Notes under the pieces: model-generated
What the model was told of the DNA's origin: nothing
Seen by the model: only the letters and a program-made list of their open reading frames with translations
The model's database searches: none
Shown: positions 9,089 to 17,368 of the stretch, one piece after another
How the letters are laid out: every line of letters starts with the position of its first letter
Position numbering within the stretch: position 1 is the first letter of the stretch
Assembly (NCBI GenBank): GCA_047777415.1
Contig: JBKEEO010000001.1
Span: 868,001-932,000 of the forward strand
Source of the DNA: Caproicibacter sp047777415
GTDB lineage: Bacteria > Bacillota > Clostridia > Oscillospirales > Acutalibacteraceae
Direction: 5' to 3'
Length of the DNA: 64,000 nucleotides
Program-made: the position numbers and the translations under genes

Positions 9089-9873
9089 TGATTATCTCCC
9101 TTCTGAGTTTCGATGTTTTCTTCAACAATTTCCTCTTTTTTAAATTTAGATGTCTTTGTTGCAACGATTTTTATAAATGATACCAGTTGTACGCAAAACA
9201 TAATTCCAAAGCATAGTACAAATGAGAAATACGGAAGCCACATCGGAATCCCAAGCCCGGGAGAAGTTTGACCGGTCTGCATTTGTTTTGTTACCATTCC
9301 GGTTCCGTGGTAAAGCATTGCACCGGTAAATAAAACAACAATGCCTTTGCTAATTAGCATTAGAATTTTCGGCTCTATGTCAATAGTTGGGGTAACCCAA
9401 AATGGAAACACCGGATGGAGCGGCGTTAAGCTGCTCCATTTTTCGTTGAATGATGGAACATGTGAAGAATACGATTGCGGAAGCGACGAAAATTACGATA
9501 ACCGTAGGCATTGCGTTTGAGTACCTTAATCTTGTTGTTAACCCCTTCGGTAAAACCATTGGTGTAAGGACAATCAAACGAATTTAGAATACCTTTTGAC
9601 CAGCGAACCATAGTATTTCCACAAGCAACAAATTTCAAAAGGCCACTGTTTTGTGCGGCCATAATCCAATGGGATAGCGCTGTCCGTGCAGACACGCTGT
9701 CAGAAGATTCAAGGACTTTGAAAAACTGTTCTTTCAGAGAGTAGGCTGTCAGCAGACGGTTACTGGCATAGAGCATAAGATCGACCTGTTGCTTTTGCTC
9801 AGGAGTGAGAAATTGATATCGCTTGTTCAGCAAGATTCGGGAGCGTTTAAAATGAATTCTTCGGGTTTTGCTG

Positions 9874-9889
9874 AATTTTTTCTGTTCTT
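9874..9889. repeat. 16-bp target duplication flanking the IS30-family element
   Basis: The sequence AATTTTTTCTGTTCTT at 9874-9889 is repeated exactly at 11096-11111. Copies B and C of ISL3 have it only once at this place. IS30 elements usually duplicate 2-3 bp, but some family members (IS1630 type) give about 20 bp or more. Confidence 0.85.
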
Positions 9890-11095
9890 AAATTGCAATA
9901 ACAAATTGAACACTTTCACTGGATAAAGTTATCTACGGGTTTAAAGTATAAATTCTGTCCAGTTGAGCATCAAACAGTTCCTCAGGGGTCTGATAACCTA
10001 ATCGTTTCCTAGGCGTGGCGTTTATCTCGTCTGCAAACATTAAGATTTGTTCGGCGGTAAAGCCATTGATGGAGCGACCCTTTGGGATATATTTTCGTAG
10101 TATGCGATTGGTCCTCTCATTTACAGGTCGTTCCCAAGCAGAATAGGGATGAGCAAAGTAGATTGCCGTGCCTAGTTCTTCAAAGGCTGAAAATGCCGCA
10201 AACTCACTGCCGTTATCTGTGGTAATACTGCGAAACACCTGCGAAAATTTCTCGCCATACTGTTCCTTTAGCTGTTCCATGGCACTGGCAACACCGGTGG
10301 TTGTTTTGCCGTCAATTCGAATTGAAAGATAATATCCTGTCAGGCGCTCTACAATGGTAAATACAACTGCCTCACCGCTTCTTTTTCGGCCCAGTACCGT
10401 ATCAGATTCCCAGTGTCCAAATGTGTTTCGCTCTGCTGCCTCAGGTGGCCGCCAATCAATGGATTTCCCATTGATACGCTTAGAAAGCCGTGGTTTTCTG
10501 CGAGAATGCCTATTTAATACCTCAGGAAGTTCAAATAGCGTGAGCGGTAATTCCCCTTTCCACAGCATATGATATAGAGTTTTTGTACATGGGATTTCCT
10601 TGGCTGGAAAACGATGTTCGCTTCGGGCCCGCCCTACGCACTCATCAAAAGACCAATTATGCTTACGAACCTTTTTAACCATCCAACGGATGAAGTCGGA
10701 GTTCCTGGATACCGTTCTAGGGCGATGGCAACGACTGCGATTCGCTTTGTAGACTGCAGCTCCACGTTTGGCTGAGTAGCCGGGTTTGCGACCTCGGCCG
10801 GAGTATTCCGGTGTGCCACGTCGTAGTTCATAGCCCACGGTAGAGGGGCTGCAATTGATTGCGCGAGCAATCTTTCGATTGCTAAATCCCATCTTCTTTA
10901 ACTGTTGGATTGCGCCACGCTCTTCTGCTTTAAGATGCTGTCCCCTCTTGCGTTCTTCGATCTTTATGATAGAATGGTTCTTGTCCATAGTGTTCAGGCC
11001 TTTCTGTCAGTATTTAGTGTGGTAACTTTATCCTAACAGTTCCCTGTGCGCTATGGAATCTTTTTATGTGTTCAATTTGATTTTACAATCTACCA
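9890..11095 (-). mobile_element. IS30-family element inside ISL3 copy A
   Basis: The 1206-bp element has imperfect inverted ends sharing CAAATTGAACAC and, further in, GGATAAAGTTA. It is flanked by a 16-bp direct repeat of the ISL3 transposase sequence. It carries one intact transposase. Confidence 0.88.
9933..10988 (-). CDS. IS30-family transposase
   Basis: The 351-residue protein has an N-terminal helix-turn-helix (HLKAEERGAIQQLKKMG to INCSPSTVGYELRRG, about 19-58), typical of IS30, and a DDE core: Asp in HWESDTV (about 193), Asp in TTDNGSEF and Glu in the RPVNERTNR block. All parts are in frame and the length is normal, so it should be active. Confidence 0.93.
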   Translation of the reverse strand: MDKNHSIIKIEERKRGQHLKAEERGAIQQLKKMGFSNRKIARAINCSPSTVGYELRRGTPEYSGRGRKPGYSAKRGAAVYKANRSRCHRPRTVSRNSDFIRWMVKKVRKHNWSFDECVGRARSEHRFPAKEIPCTKTLYHMLWKGELPLTLFELPEVLNRHSRRKPRLSKRINGKSIDWRPPEAAERNTFGHWESDTVLGRKRSGEAVVFTIVERLTGYYLSIRIDGKTTTGVASAMEQLKEQYGEKFSQVFRSITTDNGSEFAAFSAFEELGTAIYFAHPYSAWERPVNERTNRILRKYIPKGRSINGFTAEQILMFADEINATPRKRLGYQTPEELFDAQLDRIYTLNP

Positions 11096-12313
11096 ATTTT
11101 TTCTGTTCTTCCTTGCGAACGGCTTCAAAGGCCCAAAATACTTGGCGAATGTAATGATATTTGTCAATGACATAATTGGAATTTTTAAAATATGTTTGGG
11201 CAATACCGGCATATGTACTCCACATATCGCTGACGAAATGCTTCGTTTTAGAACGGTCAAGCTGGCCGAAATATTCTGTCAGTTTGTGGTTGTATCGAGC
11301 AGGAAGAATATCAAGAATTCGGTGACGGACCGGATCGGTCAGAATGCACTGATATTTCTCGCCGCTTGTATTGCCTTTAAACTCATCAATCGATACAACT
11401 TCAGGTAATTGCTGCGGTTTTCCATAATGGATACAATCGAAAAGACGGATAATAGTTGAAACAGATAGATTCACCTCACATGCTACACTGGTAAAAGAAC
11501 GCACGTCGGAAAGCTTTGAAATGATATATACGGCTAAACGGTTTGTCATGCGGTGATATCTAGGCAAAAACGAATTATCCTCAAAGAAACGCTTTCCACA
11601 AGAATGGCAGCGATATCGGCGCTTTCGTAGAATCAGGGAGGTATGTTTGCCAAAAGCGGGAATGTCTTTCACGGTTTGACAACGGTAATCATGAACGTAG
11701 CTGGTTTGATGGCCACAACAGGGGCAAACATGCGGCTTTCTCGGTAACTCAATAAAAATTTCCGTTTTATCAGGCAATTGCCTCACATTTTTTACGATTA
11801 CCCCTTTTAATCCAAGCAATTTTTCGATAGAATGAGTACAGAGCATATCGATGACCTCCCAAATGGTGGTGTGGTAATCTCCATTTTAAAGTTTTTTCAT
11901 CGAATATGCTCTACTTTTTTGCTCTTTTTTCGCAGGCCTATTCGTCACACCCCAACATTTATTATAGAGCCGAATTTTCTTTTTTATGCCAGAGAGCGAA
12001 TCCTGAACTCCTGTAACCGCAATCTGCGTGCCATCACGCAATCCCATTTCTGTACCTAAAAGAACCATATATACCATTGCATATTTTGCGGCCTCTTCAA
12101 ATCCCGAAACCGGAACTTGAAAAATATTTCTGTTAACAACCTGCATAAAAATTGCAGCGACCATAATTGCAAACATAATTACGACAATCGCTCTTTCGAG
12201 TTTTTTACCGTAATTGAGTGCTTTTTCCATAATTGTTCCTCCAAAGTAGCATTATAGAAGGAACTGCTGTGTTGCCGTTCCTTCTATAAAGAATCAATCG
12301 GCCAGACTTCGTT

Positions 12314-13360
12314 TTAGTTGCAGCTTGCTATAGCTTCATCAACAGCTGCCTGCCATTTCGGGTCAAAAGTAAAGCCTTCCTTCTTTGCTTCCTCTTTATA
12401 TTTTGCCTGCAGTTCTGCTATATCAATATCGTGGAATTCAACGCCTTCGGCTTTAAGCTTTTCAGTTGCTTCTTCATTTGCCTGAACAAGAAGCTCTCTT
12501 TCAGTTTCAACTCCTTTGTGAACTGCCTCAAGGAATGTATCACGCAAGTCTTCAGGAATTTTATTCCAAGCTTCATCGGACATACAAAGCAAAATGTAAA
12601 CAAATGCATGCTGGGTATTCGTAATGTGCTTTGTTACCTCGTAGAAACCGGAGTTCCAGCAGTTTGCTGTTGCATTTTCACAGGCATCGATTGTGCGCTG
12701 CTGCAGTGCAGTGAACACGTCGTTATAAGCCATTGCAACCGGCATCGCGCCAAACGATTTAAATGCTGCCTGATGGTACTTGTTTTCCATTGTACGGATT
12801 GTTACGCCTTTAAAATCGTCAATACTTTCAATTGGTTTTGTGGAGAATGTATTTCTAAAGCCGAATTCCATATAACCAATTACATGGAGTCCCAGTTTTT
12901 CAGCCTCTTCCTCAATTAAATCTCCAACCGGGCCATCAACCGCTGCATGGGCCTCATCGCTGTTTTTCCACAGATAGGCCTGATCCAAGATTCCCATTTC
13001 AGGGATAAAGTTTGTAAGTACGGAGTTTGCACATGTAGCAATATCTAGATTGTTAGACATTGCAAGTTCAATGGTGTCTCTTTCTCCGCCAAGCGCGCCG
13101 CCTGCATTAACTTCAATCTTGATTTTGCCGTCAGTGGCCTTTTCAACCTCTTCAGCAATCGCATGGGCACCCTGTGCATAAGGAGATGAATCCGGGTCTA
13201 CCAGTGCAAGCTTGAATGTTATGGTATCGTTGCTGCTTTCTGCATTTGAAGCATTGTTGCTCTCTGCCGGTTGGTTTGATTGTTCTGTTTTTGAGCAACC
13301 TACAAAAGTTACCGTTAGCATTGTGAGTACACACATCATCGCTAAGATTCGTTTTTTCAT
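12314..13360 (-). CDS. dctP: TRAP transporter substrate-binding lipoprotein DctP
   Basis: The extracytoplasmic solute receptor of the TRAP system, 348 residues from the ATG at 13360 (AGGTGGAGGAAG upstream). A signal peptide ends in a lipobox (FVGC, cysteine near 22), so the protein is anchored to the outer face of the membrane, followed by a Ser/Asn-rich linker. The DctP domain has GFRNTF and TIRTMEN motifs; an arginine in this fold binds the substrate carboxylate. It stands directly upstream of dctQ. Neighbouring enzymes point to a sugar acid as ligand. Confidence 0.93.
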   Translation of the reverse strand: MKKRILAMMCVLTMLTVTFVGCSKTEQSNQPAESNNASNAESSNDTITFKLALVDPDSSPYAQGAHAIAEEVEKATDGKIKIEVNAGGALGGERDTIELAMSNNLDIATCANSVLTNFIPEMGILDQAYLWKNSDEAHAAVDGPVGDLIEEEAEKLGLHVIGYMEFGFRNTFSTKPIESIDDFKGVTIRTMENKYHQAAFKSFGAMPVAMAYNDVFTALQQRTIDACENATANCWNSGFYEVTKHITNTQHAFVYILLCMSDEAWNKIPEDLRDTFLEAVHKGVETERELLVQANEEATEKLKAEGVEFHDIDIAELQAKYKEEAKKEGFTFDPKWQAAVDEAIASCN

Positions 13361-14096
13361 CTTTTCTTCCTCCACCTAATTATTTCATTCGTAAACAACT
13401 TGTCCTAAATATGTACCAAATTGTTTAACGAATATTTCGTAATACTAGCAAACTTTTCGACACTGTCCTTAATGATCCGTTTGTTCAGCGTGAGAGATAA
13501 CCCCCATCGCAAGGAATAATTGCACCGTCCAGATAATCGGATGCGTCAGAAGCCAAGAAAATGCAGATTCCCTTCATATCATCCGGCGTACCCCAGCGAT
13601 GTGCAGGAATTCTGGCCAAAATTTCAGTATTGCGCGTTTCATCATTCATCAGTGCCGTGTTCATTTCGGTATCCATGTAACCCGGAGCGATGGCGTTGAC
13701 ATTGATACCTTTACCAGCCCACTCATTGCACAGTGCACGAGTCAACTGCGCAACACCGCCCTTGCTTGCCGCATAAGCAGGAACGGTAAAGCCACCAAAA
13801 AAGCTTAGCATAGACGCAATATTTATGATTTTTCCTTTACTGTTCTGCGCCATGAATTGTCTTCCTGCCAGCTGAGAAAGCATAAAGACAACATTTAAAT
13901 TAATATTAATAACTGCATCCCAATCTTCCATTGGAAAATCTTCACAATGGTGACGTCTTTGGATGCCCGCGCAGTTAACCAAAATATCTAGGTGTCCTCC
14001 AAGTGCTTTTACTGCTTCTTCAAAAGAACGTGTAACATCCTCCCGAACACCTAGATCGGCCACAATAGCATGACACTTAAAACCCTTTTCACAAAA

Positions 14097-15468
14097 GGCT
14101 CTATAATAAATGTTGGGGTGTGACGAATAGGCCTGCGAAAAAAAAGTAGAGCATATTCGATGAAAAACCTTTAAAATGGAAATTACCACTATCCCATATT
14201 GGAGGTCATCGATATGCTCTGTACTTATTCTACCGAAAAATTGCTAGGATTAAAAGGGGTAATCGTAAAAAATGTGAGGCAATTGCCCGATAAAACGGAA
14301 ATTTTTATTGAGTTACCAAGAAAGCCACATGTTTGCCCTTGCTGTGGATATCAGACCAGCTATGTCCATGATTACCGTTGTCAAACAGTAAAAGACATCC
14401 CTGCTTTTGGTAAACACACTAGTTTGATTCTCCGAAAGCGCCGGTATCGCTGCTCTTTGTGTGGAAAGCGTTTCTTTGAAGATAACTCGTTTCTGCCGAG
14501 ATATCACCGCATTACAAATCGTTTAGCCGCGTATATCATTTCAAAGCTGTCTGACGTGCGTTCTTTCACCAGTGTAGCACGTGAAGTAAATCTATCTGTT
14601 TCAACTATTATCCGGCTTTTCGATTGTATCCACTATGGAAAACCGCAGCAATTACCTGAAGTTGTGTCGATTGATGAGTTTAAAGGCAATACAAGTGGCG
14701 AGAAATATCAGTGCATTCTGACCGATCCGGTTCGTCACCAAATCCTTGATATTCTTCCTGCTCGATACAACCACAAACTGACAGAATATTTCGGCCGGCT
14801 TGACCGTTCTAAAACGAAGCATTTCGTCAGCGATATGTGGAGTACATATGCCAATATTGCTCAGACATATTTTAAAAATTCAAATTATGTCATTGACAAA
14901 TATCATTACATTCGTCAAGTATTTTGGGCCTTTGAAGCCGTTCGCAAGGAAGAACAGAAAAAGTTCAGCAAAACCCGAAGAATTTATTTTAAACGCTCCC
15001 GAATCTTGCTGAACAAACGATACCAATTTCTCACTCCAGAGCAAAGACAACAGGTTAACATTATGCTTTATACAAGCAACCGTCTGCTGACAGCCTACTC
15101 TCTGAAAGAACAGTTTTTTAAAGTCCTTGAATCTTCTGACAGTGTGTCTGCACGGACAGCGCTGTCTCATTGGATTATGGCCGCACAAAACAGTGGTCTT
15201 TCAAGATTTGTTGCTTGTGCAAATACCATGATTCGCTGGTCAAGAGGTATTCTAAATTCGTTTGATTGCTCTTACACCAACGGTTTTACCGAAGGGGTTA
15301 ACAACAAGATTAAGGTTCTTAAACGCAATGCCTACGGTTATCGTAATTTTCGTCGCTTCCGCAATCGCATTCTTCATATGTTCCATCATTCAACGAAAAA
15401 TGGAGCAGCTTAACGCCGCTCCATTCGGTGTTTCCATTTTGGGTTACCCCAACTATTGACATAGAGCC
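14097..15468 (+). mobile_element. ISL3-family element, copy B
   Basis: The same GGCTCTAT-starting inverted ends as copies A and C, 1372 bp. Target copies are TCACAAAA (14089-14096) and TCACAAAT (15469-15476), an 8-bp duplication in which the right copy appears to have lost one A. It lies opposite in direction to the dehydrogenase gene it splits. Its transposase differs from copies A and C at some 20 positions, so it is a distinct arrival. Confidence 0.9.
14214..15413 (+). CDS. ISL3-family transposase, copy B
   Basis: A 399-residue intact transposase, starting at the ATG preceded by GGAGGTCATCGAT. An N-terminal zinc-ribbon-like region has CPCCG and CSLCGKRF motifs, followed by an HTH and the DDE domain (VSIDEFKG with the first Asp; DMWSTYA with the second; Glu in GFTEGVNNKIK). 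It seems capable of transposition. Confidence 0.93.
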   Translation: MLCTYSTEKLLGLKGVIVKNVRQLPDKTEIFIELPRKPHVCPCCGYQTSYVHDYRCQTVKDIPAFGKHTSLILRKRRYRCSLCGKRFFEDNSFLPRYHRITNRLAAYIISKLSDVRSFTSVAREVNLSVSTIIRLFDCIHYGKPQQLPEVVSIDEFKGNTSGEKYQCILTDPVRHQILDILPARYNHKLTEYFGRLDRSKTKHFVSDMWSTYANIAQTYFKNSNYVIDKYHYIRQVFWAFEAVRKEEQKKFSKTRRIYFKRSRILLNKRYQFLTPEQRQQVNIMLYTSNRLLTAYSLKEQFFKVLESSDSVSARTALSHWIMAAQNSGLSRFVACANTMIRWSRGILNSFDCSYTNGFTEGVNNKIKVLKRNAYGYRNFRRFRNRILHMFHHSTKNGAA

Positions 15469-15663
15469 TCACAAATTCTTTCGCAACTCTTTCAATTCTT
15501 GGGCTTCTCCCAATTACTGCAACCTCAGCACCGGACTCCATTAATCCCTCTGCCATAGCCTTGCCTAATCCTCGAGTTGCACCTGTCACAATTGCTTTAC
15601 GACCTGCAATGTCGAATAAGTTAGACACAATAATCCCTCCCATTATATCACTGCGCAATTGAG

Positions 15664-16617
15664 TTAATTGACTTTATATTTGCAATTGCCTGTTTTTAAA
15701 ACATCCAGTACATTTTGTGCAGCCATAAGACTCATTTTACTACTGGCCTCTACGGTGGTTGCACCGGCATGTGGGGTCAAAATACAATTATCCAATTCTG
15801 CCAGTTTGCTTTCAGACTCTTGCGAAACGATGTCATCCAATGCAGCCGCGTGAATTTCGCCGTTCTTCAGAGCTTCGTACAAGTCATTTTCGTTAACAAT
15901 CCCGCCACGCGCCGTATTAACAAGAATTGCGGTTTTTTTCATAGCTTTAAACTGTTTTGCTCCAAACATATTTTGGGTTTGTGGAGTAAGTGGTGAGTGA
16001 ATCGTAATAAAATCAGCATTACGAATCAAAGTATCGAAATCGACATAGTTTGCGCCAACTTCTTCTTTAAACTTTTCATCCTGATATTGGTCGTAGCAGA
16101 GTATTTTCATGTTAAAGCCACAGCAGCGGCGAGCAACACCCTTACCAATTCTTCCTGCTCCTACAACACCTAATGTCTTGTCCCACAGTTCAAGACCCAA
16201 AGGGCGAAACGGTTTTCCATCTTTCAATGTGTTGTTCATAATCGTTACATTGCGTGCACAAGCTAGCATCAGTGCTACAGCAAGATCAGCTACTGCATCT
16301 CCATTTGCACCAGGGGTAATGGTAACAAGCACTTTATGCTCACTAGCTGCCTTTAAGTCCACTTTTTCATAACCAACACCATAGCGGGAGATGACTTTCA
16401 ACCGGTTGGCCTTCCCGATCAGGCTGGCATTGTAGTCCTCTAATCCGGCAATAATAGCATCTGTATCTGTAATTTCTTTTTCTAATTGCTCGTTAATAGG
16501 GCCATCGGAAGCTACCAGTTTCTTTACGAAGCATCCGTTTTCCTCCAACAGTTTTTGGGCTTTGTCATCCGCTTTCCCAAACGAGCGAGCTGTAACGATA
16601 ACTTTATATTTTGACAT
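15664..16617 (-). CDS. D-isomer-specific 2-hydroxyacid dehydrogenase (phosphoglycerate dehydrogenase-like)
   Basis: A 317-residue NAD-dependent oxidoreductase. The Rossmann loop is GAGRIG (153-158). The catalytic set is Arg237 (NTARGG), a Glu in the SQESE segment near 267 and His283 (TPHAGA). The sequence is closest in layout to SerA-type enzymes without the C-terminal regulatory domain. In sugar-acid operons such enzymes reduce 2-keto-gluconate or its 6-phosphate to gluconate or 6-phosphogluconate. It lies six bases downstream of the aldolase gene and 35 bases upstream of the SDR start, so it is cotranscribed. The exact substrate is inferred. Confidence 0.88.
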   Translation of the reverse strand: MSKYKVIVTARSFGKADDKAQKLLEENGCFVKKLVASDGPINEQLEKEITDTDAIIAGLEDYNASLIGKANRLKVISRYGVGYEKVDLKAASEHKVLVTITPGANGDAVADLAVALMLACARNVTIMNNTLKDGKPFRPLGLELWDKTLGVVGAGRIGKGVARRCCGFNMKILCYDQYQDEKFKEEVGANYVDFDTLIRNADFITIHSPLTPQTQNMFGAKQFKAMKKTAILVNTARGGIVNENDLYEALKNGEIHAAALDDIVSQESESKLAELDNCILTPHAGATTVEASSKMSLMAAQNVLDVLKTGNCKYKVN

Positions 16618-16623
16618 ATTGAA

Positions 16624-17253
16624 TTAAACCTCTTTTACTAAAGCAATAGCTTCTTTTGTTAATTGCTCAATCATCGCAAAATCACCGGCCTCAATGAAAG
16701 AGGTTTTTACCATCCAGCTTCCACCGCAGGCGATAATCTTTTTATTAGCCAAATACTCTTTAACATTGCTGGGATTTATACCGCCGGTTGGCATAAAGCG
16801 CATCTTCGGAAATGGCCCCCCTAACGCATTGATTGTGTCCAAACCGCCGTACTGAACAGCCGGGAAAAATTTAACCACTTCCAAATTGTAACTCATTGCA
16901 CGCATTACCTCTGAAGGCGTACAAACACCTGGAAAAATAGGAACTTGATTGGAGACAGCATAAGAGGTTACTTCATCTGAAAACCCAGGTGTAACAATGA
17001 ACTTTGCGCCGGCTTCTACAGCAGCTTTCGCTTGTTCAAGATTTGTTACCGTCCCTGCTCCAATAAGCATTTTAGGATAGGCTTTGCTGATCGCTCTGAT
17101 TGATTCTTTCGCAGCATCGGTGCGAAATGTAACTTCAGCCACGGGCAGCCCACCGTTCATTAATGCCGTCGCCACGGGTAGAGCGTCCTTTACATCGTTT
17201 AATACAACCACAGGTACGAGTCTTAGTTTTTCGATTTGTTCATTGATATTCAA
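16624..17253 (-). CDS. eda: KDPG/KHG aldolase
   Basis: The class I aldolase cleaves 2-keto-3-deoxy-6-phosphogluconate to pyruvate and glyceraldehyde 3-phosphate. The start was set at a TTG (17253) because a perfect AAAGGAGG lies eight bases before it; the longer frame upstream has no site and no homology. This gives 209 residues, normal for Eda. Glu40 (AEVTFRT) and the Schiff-base Lys128 (VVKFFP) are present, as is the phosphate loop GGINP (157-161). It follows the kinase by 115 bases. No Edd dehydratase is seen, so its substrate must come from another route. Confidence 0.92.
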   Translation of the reverse strand: MNINEQIEKLRLVPVVVLNDVKDALPVATALMNGGLPVAEVTFRTDAAKESIRAISKAYPKMLIGAGTVTNLEQAKAAVEAGAKFIVTPGFSDEVTSYAVSNQVPIFPGVCTPSEVMRAMSYNLEVVKFFPAVQYGGLDTINALGGPFPKMRFMPTGGINPSNVKEYLANKKIIACGGSWMVKTSFIEAGDFAMIEQLTKEAIALVKEV

Positions 17254-17368
17254 AAAGATAGCCTCCTTTAATGTATGAACACTATATGTAGATGAAATCC
17301 GTTTAGGTTTCATCATAATCAGAGATATCAGAATCGATGCTAAACAAGGTCTTTCTGACATGCTCTGA

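Larger units (their letters stand above)
9426..11846 (-). pseudogene. ISL3-family transposase, copy A, split by IS30 insertion
   Basis: The N-terminal 254 or so residues are read from the ATG at 11846 to the IS30 junction near 11096, and the C-terminal part from about 9889 to 9426. The N-terminal piece has the zinc-binding CPCC and CHSC motifs of ISL3 and part of the DDE domain. The interruption falls in KEEQKK, between conserved blocks. Both pieces match copy C exactly at protein level, so excision would restore it. Confidence 0.9.
9371..11971 (-). mobile_element. ISL3-family element, copy A, itself interrupted by IS30
   Basis: The ends are inverted repeats starting GGCTCTAT and containing TTGGGGT. 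An exact 8-bp target duplication GAATTTTC lies at 9363-9370 and 11972-11979, as expected for ISL3. The element is 2601 bp; without the inserted IS30-type element and its duplicated 16 bp it is 1379 bp, matching copy C. Its encoded protein pieces are identical to copy C, so the two copies are recent. Confidence 0.92.
9085..12230 (-). pseudogene. dctQ: TRAP transporter small permease DctQ, split by nested insertion sequences
   Basis: The N-terminal part (11972-12230, MEKALNYGKK to GIKKKI, with GGAGGAA before the ATG) and the C-terminal part (9085-9370, from LMLISKG to the stop) are halves of one DctQ. Removing the ISL3 element and one copy of the 8-bp duplication GAATTTTC restores one frame (GIKKKILMLISKG) of about 177 residues with four membrane segments, normal for DctQ. 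DctQ bridges the binding protein DctP and DctM in TRAP systems, so the transporter is probably inactive. Nothing else in the gene looks decayed, so the insertion is recent. Confidence 0.9.
13485..15628 (-). pseudogene. SDR-family sugar-acid dehydrogenase (KduD/gluconate 5-dehydrogenase-like), split by ISL3
   Basis: The N-terminal piece (15469-15628) starts at a GTG with GGGAGGG upstream and holds the cofactor loop TGATRGLG; the C-terminal piece (13485-14096) holds NCAG, the active site YAASK and a PGYMDTEM loop. Joined they give about 255 residues, normal for KduD or gluconate 5-dehydrogenase, which interconvert keto and hydroxyl groups of sugar acids with NAD(P). The right-hand target copy has lost one base of the A run, so even clean removal of the IS would leave a frame error. 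The gene is inactive. Confidence 0.88.
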
